A stretch of DNA of 64,000 bases from Flavobacterium sp. KJJ (GCF_000708595.2 NZ_JARP01000005.1:124001-188000), one strand, 5' to 3'; counted from the first letter of the stretch, positions 37,548 to 46,907 are shown. Numbers and translations are program-made. Notes: generated from the sequence alone by a model not told the origin.

Positions 37548-38414
37548 ATGAAAAAGTTTTTTTTACTGGCAATTACAATTGCTTTACTAGCTTGTCAGCA
37601 GCAATCAGATAATGATTTAAAAACGCTTTATTCTCTTCCTAAAAAACTAAAAGAAGTATCTGGAATTACTTATTTTCCAGAAAATAAATTAATTTATACT
37701 TTAGAAGACAGCGGGAATAAAAATGCAATTTATGCGATAAATTCGGATGGAAAATTAACCAAAACGATTACCATTGCGAATGCTAAAAATGTTGATTGGG
37801 AAGATATTACAAAAGATAAGAAGGGAAATATTTATATAGGAGATTTTGGCAACAACGACAACGAACGCAAAGATCTTTGTATTTATAAAGTAAATAAAAA
37901 TCAGCTGAATAGAGATCAGGCTTCCGCCGAATATAAAGTTTCATTCTCGTATCCGGAACAAACTGAATTTCCTCCAAAGAAAAAAGAACTATTTTATGAT
38001 GTTGAAGGTTTCTTCGAACATGGAAATTATTTTTACTTATTTACAAAAAACAGAAGCAAAGGTTTTGACGGAACAGCTTTTATATACAAAATATTAAATG
38101 CAGCAGGAACTCAAAAAGCAGTAAAAATTGGCGAATTTAAAACTTGCAATAATTACAACCATTGTGTTTTGACCAGTGCAACTATTAGTCCAGATGGTAA
38201 AAAAGTAGTTTTATTAAGCCATGATAAAATTGTTTTATTTCAAGGTTTTAAAGGCGACTTATTTCACAAAGGTTCTCAAACCGAAATAAAACTAAACCAC
38301 TTTTCTCAAAAAGAAGCTATAGTTTTTAAAGACAATAACACTTTGCTTATCGCCGATGAAAAAACAAATAAAGTAGGAGGGAATGTTTATGAATTTAAGA
38401 TTCTAAGCCACTAA
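37548..38414 (+). CDS. beta-propeller-like lipoprotein of unknown function
   Basis: 288 residues with a lipobox ending at Cys16 (ALLACQQQ). Repeating strands such as VSGITYFPENKLIYTLEDSG, DWEDITKDKKGNIYIGDFGNN and VEGFFEHGNYFYLFTKNRS fit a propeller with about five or six blades, similar to SdiA-regulated/NHL-like proteins. No catalytic site is evident. The stop codon lies inside one arm of an octamer inverted repeat (38397-38433). Confidence 0.75.
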   Translation: MKKFFLLAITIALLACQQQSDNDLKTLYSLPKKLKEVSGITYFPENKLIYTLEDSGNKNAIYAINSDGKLTKTITIANAKNVDWEDITKDKKGNIYIGDFGNNDNERKDLCIYKVNKNQLNRDQASAEYKVSFSYPEQTEFPPKKKELFYDVEGFFEHGNYFYLFTKNRSKGFDGTAFIYKILNAAGTQKAVKIGEFKTCNNYNHCVLTSATISPDGKKVVLLSHDKIVLFQGFKGDLFHKGSQTEIKLNHFSQKEAIVFKDNNTLLIADEKTNKVGGNVYEFKILSH

Positions 38415-38578
38415 GTTTCTAAGCACTAAGTTTAAAAAAGCAGTAAACTACAAATCATAAGCTGGCGTGAGGTAAAATAAGACTAAAAAAAGCCACAAAT
38501 TCAAGAATGTATTAAAGTAATTCGTGAATTTGTGGCTAAAAAACTTAGAATCTTAGCAACTTAGTGGCTTAGAATCTT
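38397..38578. repeat. octamer inverted repeat around a hairpin, between convergent genes
   Basis: The left arm (38397-38433) is built of NNNCTAAG units, the right arm (38541-38578) of CTTAGNNN units with an exact 8-base period. The first 21 bases of the left arm (up to CTAAGTT) match the reverse complement of the right arm perfectly. Inside lies a perfect 13-base stem, AGCCACAAATTCA (38491-38503) with TGAATTTGTGGCT (38525-38537), flanked by A-runs, likely a two-way terminator. Both outer ends run into the last codons of the two flanking genes. Confidence 0.85.
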
Positions 38579-41500
38579 AAAAACTATACGCTGCTCCAAA
38601 AATAACTCTTCCCACTTCATCCGGAGATTTAAAATAAGAGATTCTGGCCGTTAAAACATTAATTGCATTTAACCAAAGTCCACCGCCATAATCTTGATGC
38701 CATTTTTTAGAATTTTCTCCATCAAGCCAAATTCTTCCATAGTCAAATCCGCCTAAAATACCGTAGGTTAATGGCGCAACTGTACGATGAATTTTTCCAA
38801 GACTAAAACGCAAATCACTACTCTGAGAAAAATACGAACTACCTAAAAAGCGTTCGTTTCTATAACCGCGCAGATCTTTATCGCCTCCTAAAGCAGCACC
38901 TTGATAGAATTCGTAGTTGTTGTTTAAGATCACTTTTCCTTTTATTATTGTGGCTAAAACTAATTTTCCGTTGTGATCAATTTTGTGGGTGAAACCTAAT
39001 AAACTTTCAATAGTTGGAAAATTTTGTTTGGTTTCATTCAAATTTGTTGTCCAAGTTGCGGCTACCATAAAACCAATTCCTAATGTTGGTTTTGAGACAA
39101 AATCAGCATTTTTGAATTGATATTTTACCTTCAAACCGCCATAATTCTGACTGTCAAAAACAGTAGGGTTTACAATATTAGGTATATCAATATATCTGTT
39201 TTCAGTTTCTTCAACTGTCATTCTCTCAAAAATTGGCTGAACGCTAAACTCACTTCCATATCTTCCAACATGTCTGATAGCTCCAGATGCATTAAATTTT
39301 CGGATACGAACCCTGTTATAATCCATTCCATAATCATCATCGTTATTTTGTGTTTCATTTCCGTATCCAAAATAATTCATCGCAAAATTTGGAGTAGTGT
39401 ATTGCGATTCAACGTCAATAACCCATTTACCTAATAATCCAGGAAAATGTGCAGCATAATTAAATTCTAAACCTCCAGTTGCAAAATAGTAGAAAGCATT
39501 AAAAACATGCCTTTGTGTGTATGGATTTTGCTTAAAATTGTTGACTGTATAATTTAAATTAATACCCACTTTTACCCCATCATCTGGATTGTAGCCAATA
39601 TTTGGAAGTCCAGAAATTACATTATACTTTGGTTTTTGAAAATTATATAAATTGACATCATAGTCATCTGTAAGCTGTGTTTTTGTTTTTGAGTCAAGGT
39701 TATAAGTGTTTTCTTTTGATTTAAAATCATATACAATAACTTTTTTTCCGTTTTCAATGTTGTAAGTGTCATTGTTTTGACCACCGATCAAACGAATTTT
39801 TATACTCGATTTTTGATCTCCAATTACTTGGAATTCATCACTGTCATCTAAACCATAAATCCACAAATTTGAAGTTTTTGAATCTGTTACTGTTTTAGTA
39901 TAAACTAAATCATCACCTTCTTTTTTAACTCTATAAACTTTAATTTCAATGCTTTTTTTAGCATTATGATTGATAACAAATTTGTCTTTTTTGTCAGTTC
40001 CTGCAATCATTACAGTATGGCTCAAAATATCAAAATATTCAGAAGCGTATTTTTGAAGATCTTTTTTTCTAATTTTTAATTTTTGTTTTATTTCTTCAAC
40101 AGTTTGATCTTGAACTTCTTTTGGCATATTTTTAAAAGCCTCATCGATATCTTTGTCTGTTAAATTTTGCTGAATAAATTTTGCTTGCGCAATCCAGTCT
40201 TTTTCTTCAGCAGTTCGCAAGAAAGCTAAATCCATCGGATAGGGTTCTCTATTAAGCCATTTTACATTGTCAATTTTGCTTTTAAAAGTGCGCATATGAC
40301 GAAGCGCAGGAATATTCATTAAAATCGAAAGCAATGTTCCGTCGTATTTGGCAAAAGCTTGGTCGCGATCACGAGGAATTGGCGTGTAAACTACTTTGTC
40401 TCCTTTTTTATGTTCTCCCCAGCGCCATTGGTCGCTGTGTCTGTCCCAGTCGCCAATCAGCATGTCAAACAAACGTGCCTTTATATATTCTTTTTCGTCT
40501 ACCGAGTATTTTTCGTCTTTGTGCAGATTTTGCATCATATCATCAGTACTGATAATATTAGTTGGGTTTCCAAAGTTTTTACCATCTAAATGATTATCAG
40601 CTGGTCTTTCCTCAATCATGTATAATTCATCTCCAAAATTCGAGTTAAACTCTTCTAAACCATCTTGTTTTGGAATATAATATAAAATCGGATTAGTATG
40701 CAAAATTCCCAATTTGTCAGACATACTGGATGTTACATAGGAAGCATAAGGGTGAGAAGTAGTATAAAAATCTAAAAGGAAATTTTCTGTATATGTTTTT
40801 TGAAAATCGTTTACAATATATTGGTCTTTAAAAGCAACAGACTGCAAAAATACTGTCGCGCTTTTTTTCATCGCACGCATGACATATTCGCGCCCTTTTG
40901 GATCTGACATTCGAAGCGAAATAGATTGATGTCCTCCGCCTTCGCGAATTGGTTTTAGACCGCCCTTTAAAGTGTCTAAAGTTGCTATCTTAGCTTCAAT
41001 TGGCACGCTGTAATATTTTCGATAATGATTTCCAAACAAGAACCTATGTACTAAGCTCTTTTTTGTCATTTCTGGCGTATAGATCGAAGTCATAATGGTT
41101 GCAGGAAATTTATTGTCAACTTTTGAAGCCCAATTAATTTCTTTCGCTTTTATAATTTCATGTTCAAAAAGAAGCTTTTCATTATTGTTTTCATTTCCAA
41201 AGAAAGAAACTTTTGCGTCACCGCTTTTAAATAAAGTAAGGGTTGCATAGCCATTTCCTCCGTATGAAAATTCAGTTGAATTTATTGCTCTCGCAGCTTC
41301 AGATTTTGAGCCTGCACCACTAATGATCTGGTTTATATTTTCTTTGTTGACATATTGAAGATTATGATCATGTCCGGAAACAACAATTACATTTTTCTGG
41401 CCCTGCAATAGTGTTTTAATCCTCTTGGCATAAATAGTATATTGTTTATTTTGAAGGTCTTGTGGATTTACGCCAGATGTTTTTCGCAGTAAATTGATAA

Positions 41501-42311
41501 AAGAACCAATTACCGGAAGCGGAATTTTTTTCTCTAAAGGGAACAATTGTTTTTCCCAAGAATATTGTCCGCCATGCGATCCGTTGCTCATCAGAGGATG
41601 ATGGATAGCAAGAACAACTGTTTTTTCTTGATTTTTATTTAGGATATTTTCTAATTCCTTAAAAAAATCTTCTCTGGTTTTAATGTCGCAATTATCGTTG
41701 ATTGTTGGGTGATTGTCCCAGTCTTCTAGAAACCATTCGCTGTCAACAGTAACCAATGTAGTAGTGCTATCAATTTTTACATCTTCGATAGGGCATGATT
41801 TTCTTGGCATAAAGGCCTTTTTATCATTTAGATATTTGGTAACAAAGTCAGCCTGAAGTTCTAAGCCTTTGATGCCGTTATACCAATCGTGATTTCCGGG
41901 AATCACAATTGTTTTTCCTCTAAATCCTTTAGCCAAATCCAATTGGTTTTTAAGCTTTGTTTCTGCAGCAGCTTTTTCTGCAGCATTGCCGTCACTAGGA
42001 AATCCTTTCGGATATATGTTATCTCCCAGAAATAATAAAGTAGCCTTTTTATTAGACTTCTTAAGTTTTTTATGAAGAAGTTCCAACGTTTGCTTCGCTT
42101 GTTCTTCATCGGCATTTCCTGCATCTCCAACTAAATAAAAAGTATGTGCAATTTTTATAGTGTCAGTCGCGTTTTCTGTTTCGTTGGCACTTACATTTTT
42201 TCCGTACTGCGCTTTATGCGTTGCACACGAATTAACAAGTATTATGACAACAATTGCCAAAGAATATTTTTTAATCTTTGCAATAAAATGGTTATCCAAA
42301 AACAATTTCAT
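38577..42311 (-). CDS. lipoprotein fusion: calcineurin-like phosphoesterase, kinase-like region and BamA-type barrel
   Basis: 1244 residues. A lipoprotein-type signal ends at Cys29 (IILVNSC). Residues about 55-375 form a metallophosphoesterase with GDAG (Asp63), GDN (Asp97), GNHD (140-142), HHP (237-238) and GHDH (313-316). Residues about 415-700 contain a Gly-rich GGGHQS, then IGDWDRHSDQW (Asp621-Asp623-Arg-His625) and IPRDRDQAF (Asp648, Asp650), which resemble the catalytic loop and metal motif of Fam20/CotH-type kinases. From about 870 to 1244 is an outer-membrane barrel with the RGYRNERF loop motif of BamA-like proteins and a terminal YSF. Surface phosphate chemistry is a reasonable inference; the substrate is unknown. 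Confidence 0.82.
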   Translation of the reverse strand: MKLFLDNHFIAKIKKYSLAIVVIILVNSCATHKAQYGKNVSANETENATDTIKIAHTFYLVGDAGNADEEQAKQTLELLHKKLKKSNKKATLLFLGDNIYPKGFPSDGNAAEKAAAETKLKNQLDLAKGFRGKTIVIPGNHDWYNGIKGLELQADFVTKYLNDKKAFMPRKSCPIEDVKIDSTTTLVTVDSEWFLEDWDNHPTINDNCDIKTREDFFKELENILNKNQEKTVVLAIHHPLMSNGSHGGQYSWEKQLFPLEKKIPLPVIGSFINLLRKTSGVNPQDLQNKQYTIYAKRIKTLLQGQKNVIVVSGHDHNLQYVNKENINQIISGAGSKSEAARAINSTEFSYGGNGYATLTLFKSGDAKVSFFGNENNNEKLLFEHEIIKAKEINWASKVDNKFPATIMTSIYTPEMTKKSLVHRFLFGNHYRKYYSVPIEAKIATLDTLKGGLKPIREGGGHQSISLRMSDPKGREYVMRAMKKSATVFLQSVAFKDQYIVNDFQKTYTENFLLDFYTTSHPYASYVTSSMSDKLGILHTNPILYYIPKQDGLEEFNSNFGDELYMIEERPADNHLDGKNFGNPTNIISTDDMMQNLHKDEKYSVDEKEYIKARLFDMLIGDWDRHSDQWRWGEHKKGDKVVYTPIPRDRDQAFAKYDGTLLSILMNIPALRHMRTFKSKIDNVKWLNREPYPMDLAFLRTAEEKDWIAQAKFIQQNLTDKDIDEAFKNMPKEVQDQTVEEIKQKLKIRKKDLQKYASEYFDILSHTVMIAGTDKKDKFVINHNAKKSIEIKVYRVKKEGDDLVYTKTVTDSKTSNLWIYGLDDSDEFQVIGDQKSSIKIRLIGGQNNDTYNIENGKKVIVYDFKSKENTYNLDSKTKTQLTDDYDVNLYNFQKPKYNVISGLPNIGYNPDDGVKVGINLNYTVNNFKQNPYTQRHVFNAFYYFATGGLEFNYAAHFPGLLGKWVIDVESQYTTPNFAMNYFGYGNETQNNDDDYGMDYNRVRIRKFNASGAIRHVGRYGSEFSVQPIFERMTVEETENRYIDIPNIVNPTVFDSQNYGGLKVKYQFKNADFVSKPTLGIGFMVAATWTTNLNETKQNFPTIESLLGFTHKIDHNGKLVLATIIKGKVILNNNYEFYQGAALGGDKDLRGYRNERFLGSSYFSQSSDLRFSLGKIHRTVAPLTYGILGGFDYGRIWLDGENSKKWHQDYGGGLWLNAINVLTARISYFKSPDEVGRVIFGAAYSF

Positions 42312-42337
42312 AATTTAGTGGTATAAAAATATTCTTT

Positions 42338-43516
42338 ATGAATCTAATAGAACAATCCGAAGATTTCGTCAGTATTTTACTCAAAGATAAACTTTCTAAT
42401 TTATATTCTTACCATAATTTTAACCATACTTTAACCGTAGTAAATGCAGTAAAAGAGCTTTGTAAGAAAGAAGATGTAGGGGGAGATGAAAAAGAAATGC
42501 TTCTAGTCGCAGCTTGGTTTCATGACACAGGATATATTGTAGGTTATGAAAACCATGAAAAAGAAAGTGTAAAAATTGCATCCAATTTCTTGAAAGAGAA
42601 GGGACAATCAGATGAATATATAGAAAAAGTATCGAGTTTGATTTTGGCTACAATCAAGGAATACGTTCCGAAAACACATTTAGAAAAGATAATTAAAGAT
42701 GCAGATTTTGCTCATTTGATGGGTACGGAATATGAAACTACTTGTGAACTGTTGCGTATTGAATTAAAAAATACTTGGAATCTCAATTTTTCTAATGCCG
42801 AGTGGGCGAAAGAAAACATGGGATTTTTGCTGAACAAACACCGTTTTTATACTGATTATGCTCAAAAAAAATGGCAGCCTCTAAAAGAAAAAAACTTGCT
42901 TTTGATACAGAAGAAAATAAACAAGCAAGAAAAGAAAGCTGCAGCCGTAATTGAAGCTGAAAATAAAAAGAAAGATAAAGTTGAAAAACCAGATCGTGGC
43001 GTAGATACTTTGTTCCGTGTTACTCTAGGAAATCATACCCGATTAAGCGGTATTGCTGATAGTAAAGCTAATATCTTGCTGTCTGTTAATGCGATTATTA
43101 TTTCAATTGCACTTTCTTCGATTATTCCAAAATTAGACAGCCCGAAAAATGCGCATTTGGTTATTCCAACATTTATTATGCTGATGTCTAGCGTTATTAC
43201 GATTATTTTTGCGATTCTTTCGACACGTCCAAAAGTTACTTCTGGTGTTTTTACGAGAGAAGACATCGAGAATAAAAAGATAAACTTACTGTTTTTTGGA
43301 AATTTCTATAAAATGCCTCTAGAAGAATACGATTGGGCAATGAACGAAATGATGAAAGACCGCGATTATTTATATTCAAATATGATCAAAGATTTATATT
43401 TTCTTGGATTAGTCCTGCAGCGAAAATACAATTTGCTTCGTATTGCTTACAATTTTTTCATGGTCGGAATTATTGTTACCGTTATTGCGTTTGTAATTGC
43501 ATTTAAATCCATTTAA
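42338..43516 (+). CDS. HD-domain phosphohydrolase fused to a PycTM (Pycsar effector, DUF5706) membrane domain
   Basis: 392 residues. The N-terminal HD domain (about 10-130) has His26/His30 in YHNFNHT, the HD pair His62-Asp63 in WFHDTGY and DADFAHLMG at 121-129. A charged coiled linker (185-220) leads to the PycTM-type domain (222-392) with the motif NHTRLSGIADSKANILLSVN, two helices (about 247-264 and 274-294), STRPKV, NLLFFGNF and a third helix (about 370-389). PycTM effectors of Pycsar phage defence respond to cyclic UMP or CMP. No pyrimidine cyclase gene is adjacent, so this may be a housekeeping nucleotide-dependent membrane protein. Only 26 bases separate it from the divergent fusion gene. 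Confidence 0.85.
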   Translation: MNLIEQSEDFVSILLKDKLSNLYSYHNFNHTLTVVNAVKELCKKEDVGGDEKEMLLVAAWFHDTGYIVGYENHEKESVKIASNFLKEKGQSDEYIEKVSSLILATIKEYVPKTHLEKIIKDADFAHLMGTEYETTCELLRIELKNTWNLNFSNAEWAKENMGFLLNKHRFYTDYAQKKWQPLKEKNLLLIQKKINKQEKKAAAVIEAENKKKDKVEKPDRGVDTLFRVTLGNHTRLSGIADSKANILLSVNAIIISIALSSIIPKLDSPKNAHLVIPTFIMLMSSVITIIFAILSTRPKVTSGVFTREDIENKKINLLFFGNFYKMPLEEYDWAMNEMMKDRDYLYSNMIKDLYFLGLVLQRKYNLLRIAYNFFMVGIIVTVIAFVIAFKSI

Positions 43517-43528
43517 AAAAATAAAAAA

Positions 43529-43552
43529 ATGAGCTCAATTAATTGAGCTCAT
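43529..43552. terminator. perfect 24-base palindrome shared by convergent genes
   Basis: ATGAGCTCAATT is followed directly by its reverse complement, with an A-run on the left. It lies 13 bases after the HD-PycTM stop and covers the last codons and stop of the minus-strand GAF gene. It could act as a terminator for the minus gene (T7 tract after the stem). Confidence 0.65.
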
Positions 43553-45908
43553 CTAATAAATCCTGATAAGTAATTTTTTTTGCTGCCGGATTAGCGGTAT
43601 TGTTAATCACTTTTACGCGAATCGCTCGCAAACCAGAAACGCCTTGAAGATCTTCAACTTCAAATTGTTCAATTGCAGGTTCTAATATTTTTTTATGCTG
43701 CAGATATTTGATGTATTTCAAATATTCAGTTTCTTCATTATTTTGCGAGTATACGATCGTAATTTTTTCTTTTTCTGTAATTCGCTCTTTAGTTCCTTTA
43801 ATGTTCGATTTGTCAATACGTTTTTTTACGACTTCGTATCTCGCATTGTAAGTTCCGTCAACATCAAAACGTTTTTCATCCATTCTAAAACGAATTGAAA
43901 GCGGTGCACTGAAAACTAAAATCAATGAAGTCACGTCTAGTTCGTAAGGAAGCGATTCTTTAAGCTGATGATGTTCTAGCTCCATTTCGCATAAAGTCTG
44001 CAATTGCCACAAGCGTAAGTTATGCAGGTACATTATATCAAAAGGTTTTGATGGCGAAATTGAAGCTCCAATATACAAGTTATGCTCAACACCATCCGTT
44101 TTAAAACGCTCGTAATAATGCGGATAAATTTGCTGCGCTTCCAGTTGTTTTCTGTCTAAAACCGAAGCTAATTTCTTGTTGATAATCGACATTGCATTAT
44201 CAAATTTCTTTCTTTCCTGATAAAATAAACCTGTTTTTTCATCAAGGCTTTCAAAATACAATTCTTCTAATTTTTCGTTTTTTGCAGAACCTTTAGTGTT
44301 TTTTAAAATCGGATGAATTTCTTCTTCTATATAACGCTGAATATGTTGTTCTGTATCTGCTTTTAATGGAAATTCTAATTCATTTCTAAGCGATTCTAGT
44401 TCAAACTTTCGTTGTTCTAAAAGTACCAGATTTGCATTTGGTTTTTGATTGTCAAAAATTTCTAAAAGCGTTGTAAGCTGATTTTTCAAATCTCTTTTAA
44501 CGGTTTCATTTCTATGCTCAGAAGAGCCTTTAATATCAATTTGACCGTATAACGGATATACATTTTTAAAAACAATTTCTTTAAAAATATAATCTTTTGT
44601 ATGATTGATATTTTGAAAATAGTTTTGAGATTCTTTTCTGAATTTCCAATATACACTTGGGTGAATTGTGGTATATTCTCGCTGAATAATTGCCTCAATC
44701 TGGTGTTGCATATCAGTATTATAGCGGTCGATTGTGTCTGTCAAATACGGCAAAACCAATTCTAGTTTTGTTGCATTTACGCTGTTCAATTCTCTAGGAT
44801 TTTCTGAAACCAATTCGACTACGCCTAGTAAATGGCCGTCTTTTACAACAGGTGCAAAAACACAGCTTTGAATTCCTTGTCGTAATAAGTGTTCGCCCAT
44901 TCTTTTGTTTGGCGATTCTTCAATGAATTTTTTGACATTCGAAATAACAAAAGGTTCGTTTTTGTCTAATAAGTTTTCAAATGAACATCCAAAAAAGGCA
45001 TTTTTACAGTCTACTTCCTGTTCTTTTGAAAGCAAAAAACTTTGTAATTGATTATCAAATTTAACAGGCCTGATAAATTTCTCTTCTTCAGGATTATAGA
45101 TAATAAAACCAACTTTTAAATTTGGTATTTTAAATATTGATCTAAAGATATTTGCAACAACTTCATCTTTTGCAACTGTTTTTGTATTAGGCTTTAATAA
45201 GTTACTTTTTAGTATCGAAATTGCGCTTTCTGTAGTGGCATCAAATAATGAAACAATTCCAAAACCTTTTAAAATCCAGCTTCCTTTAGGAAATTTAGAT
45301 TTCCATAGTTCAATGTCACTATAATTATCAAGCAGTAAATCAATCTCATCTTGAGTCAAATGAACTGCATTTTCTGTTGGGATAATTTCCATAAAATCAG
45401 CATTGTACAAAATACGATAATGCTTTTCTATACCGCTTTCGTCTGGAATGTCATAGAAAAAAGGTTTGTTAAAATCGATATGCTGTTTGTAATAACTGCT
45501 TAAAATCAAGCAGCAGTTATTTACATAAAATTGGTGATCATCAAAATCACGAATTTCCATATAGAATTCATCTCCGGCGTTGCGCAGAATTTTTTTGAAA
45601 CGGTCTGTATAATTAAAAGATATATTTTGAAAAGGAATCGTAACTGCTTTTATCTCATTCTGACTTAAGGCGGTTGGAAATAAATCGGCTAAAAGATTTT
45701 TAATTAAAGCCTCATTGTTTTTAATGACAGAATAATCCAGAATGCCTGTTCTAAATTCTGGTAAATGTTCTATTTCTTTTAATAGGGCTTTGGCATAATT
45801 TGCACGGTAGTCAACGTTTGATGAAGCAATTTCCTCAAAAGATTCAATCAGCTTATGAAAGGAGATGATGGTTTGGAAAGGACTTTCGTTGTGTAATTGA
45901 ATATCCAT
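43539..45908 (-). CDS. GAF-domain protein of unknown function
   Basis: 789 residues, no signal peptide or membrane helix. A GAF-like sensor domain occupies about 240-395 (VGFIIYNPEEEKFI, FENLLDKNEPFVISNV, IQSCVFAPVVKDGHLLGVVELVS). The N-terminal 230 residues are helical with no known fold that I can name. The C-terminal 390 residues are helical (KNQLTTLLEIFDNQ and similar) and end in a small alpha/beta segment. No kinase, cyclase or DNA-binding output is visible. A TAATTTTG -7 element lies at 45937 down to 45930, 22 bases upstream. It is convergent with the HD-PycTM gene. Confidence 0.78.
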   Translation of the reverse strand: MDIQLHNESPFQTIISFHKLIESFEEIASSNVDYRANYAKALLKEIEHLPEFRTGILDYSVIKNNEALIKNLLADLFPTALSQNEIKAVTIPFQNISFNYTDRFKKILRNAGDEFYMEIRDFDDHQFYVNNCCLILSSYYKQHIDFNKPFFYDIPDESGIEKHYRILYNADFMEIIPTENAVHLTQDEIDLLLDNYSDIELWKSKFPKGSWILKGFGIVSLFDATTESAISILKSNLLKPNTKTVAKDEVVANIFRSIFKIPNLKVGFIIYNPEEEKFIRPVKFDNQLQSFLLSKEQEVDCKNAFFGCSFENLLDKNEPFVISNVKKFIEESPNKRMGEHLLRQGIQSCVFAPVVKDGHLLGVVELVSENPRELNSVNATKLELVLPYLTDTIDRYNTDMQHQIEAIIQREYTTIHPSVYWKFRKESQNYFQNINHTKDYIFKEIVFKNVYPLYGQIDIKGSSEHRNETVKRDLKNQLTTLLEIFDNQKPNANLVLLEQRKFELESLRNELEFPLKADTEQHIQRYIEEEIHPILKNTKGSAKNEKLEELYFESLDEKTGLFYQERKKFDNAMSIINKKLASVLDRKQLEAQQIYPHYYERFKTDGVEHNLYIGASISPSKPFDIMYLHNLRLWQLQTLCEMELEHHQLKESLPYELDVTSLILVFSAPLSIRFRMDEKRFDVDGTYNARYEVVKKRIDKSNIKGTKERITEKEKITIVYSQNNEETEYLKYIKYLQHKKILEPAIEQFEVEDLQGVSGLRAIRVKVINNTANPAAKKITYQDLLDELN

Positions 45909-45929
45909 CAGATTTTTGTTTTTAGGCTA

Positions 45930-45937
45930 CAAAATTA
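45930..45937 (-). promoter_or_regulatory. -7 promoter element of the GAF gene
   Basis: TAATTTTG on the minus strand fits TAnnTTTG and lies 22 bases ahead of the ATG at 45908. Confidence 0.45.
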
Positions 45938-46058
45938 AGCATAAATTAAGAATCTTTCACATTTTGTTATTTGTTTCGCTTATAGCAGGATAGATTTTTT
46001 CTTAGAAAAATAAGGGCTTTTGAGAGGCATTAATTATTTTAACTAAATATTAACATCA

Positions 46059-46088
46059 ATAATAACGGAACGATCGTTCCGTTATTAT
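46059..46088. promoter_or_regulatory. operator palindrome ahead of the SDR gene
   Basis: A 30-base perfect palindrome whose centre is CGGAACGA-TCGTTCCG. It directly abuts TATCTTTG (46088-46095), a -7 promoter element, so a bound repressor would block the spacer or -33 region. The same core returns ahead of the TetR gene. Confidence 0.8.
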
Positions 46089-46095
46089 ATCTTTG
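46088..46095 (+). promoter_or_regulatory. -7 promoter element of the SDR gene
   Basis: TATCTTTG matches TAnnTTTG, touches the operator palindrome and lies 43 bases before the ATG at 46138. Confidence 0.6.
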
Positions 46096-46137
46096 TACCA
46101 TAATAATTGAATAATCAATAACTTAAAAACAAATAAA

Positions 46138-46890
46138 ATGAAAAATTTAGAAAACAAAATAGCTATCGTAACTGGAGGAAATAGCGGAATCGGGTACGCA
46201 GCTGCAGCTGAATTAAAAGCAAAAGGCGCAAACGTAATTGTAACAGGAAGAAATAAAGAAGCGTTGGCAAAAGCTGAAGCAGAATTAAATGTAACTGGAA
46301 TTGTTGCAGATCAATCTGATTTAAAATCTATTGATGCCTTAGTAGAAAAAGTTGCAGCTCAATATGGAAAAATTGATATTGTATTTTTAAATGCCGGAAT
46401 CGCATCTTTCGCTCCAGTAGATTCAGCTTCAGAAGAGCATTATGACAGTATTATGAATGTCAATGTAAAAGGAGTTTATTTTACAGTTCAAAAATTATTG
46501 CCAATTTTAAATGATGGAGCTTCTATTATTTTTAATACTTCTGTTAATGCGCATTTAGGTATGCCAAATTCAAGTGTTTATGCAGCAAGCAAGGCGGCAG
46601 TTTTATCTTTAAACAAAGTTTTTGCTACAGAATTAGCGCCAAGAAAAATTAGAGTAAATGCCGTTTCTCCTGGCCCAGTTGAAACACCGCTTTATGGCAA
46701 ATTAGGTTTAGAAAAAGCAGAAGTAGAAGGTTTTGGAGCACTTTTAGGAGAGAAAATTTTATTGAAACGTTTTGCTCAATCTTCAGAAATTGCTAAAACT
46801 GTTGGATTTCTTGCTTCAGACGATGCATCATTTATTACAGGTTCTGAAATTGTTGTCGATGGCGGACTTACTGTAAACGCTGTGGTTTAA
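46138..46890 (+). CDS. short-chain dehydrogenase/reductase
   Basis: 250 residues of the classical SDR family. The dinucleotide motif is TGGNSGIG (13-20), then NAGIA, a catalytic Ser in FNTSVNAH, Tyr-x3-Lys in YAASKAA and the C-terminal SDDASFITGSEIVVDGG. It reduces or oxidises a small carbonyl or alcohol with NAD(P); the substrate is unknown. It lies 71 bases upstream of a TetR-type regulator in the same direction, and both genes carry the same operator core, so it is probably the main target of that repressor. Confidence 0.93.
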   Translation: MKNLENKIAIVTGGNSGIGYAAAAELKAKGANVIVTGRNKEALAKAEAELNVTGIVADQSDLKSIDALVEKVAAQYGKIDIVFLNAGIASFAPVDSASEEHYDSIMNVNVKGVYFTVQKLLPILNDGASIIFNTSVNAHLGMPNSSVYAASKAAVLSLNKVFATELAPRKIRVNAVSPGPVETPLYGKLGLEKAEVEGFGALLGEKILLKRFAQSSEIAKTVGFLASDDASFITGSEIVVDGGLTVNAVV

Positions 46891-46907
46891 TTTTTTGCAT
46901 AAATTTA

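Noticed and set aside
42338..45908. A complete Pycsar defence system
   Set aside because: Only the effector-type domain is present. No pyrimidine cyclase gene is next to it, and the neighbours are a fusion phosphoesterase and a GAF protein on the other strand.
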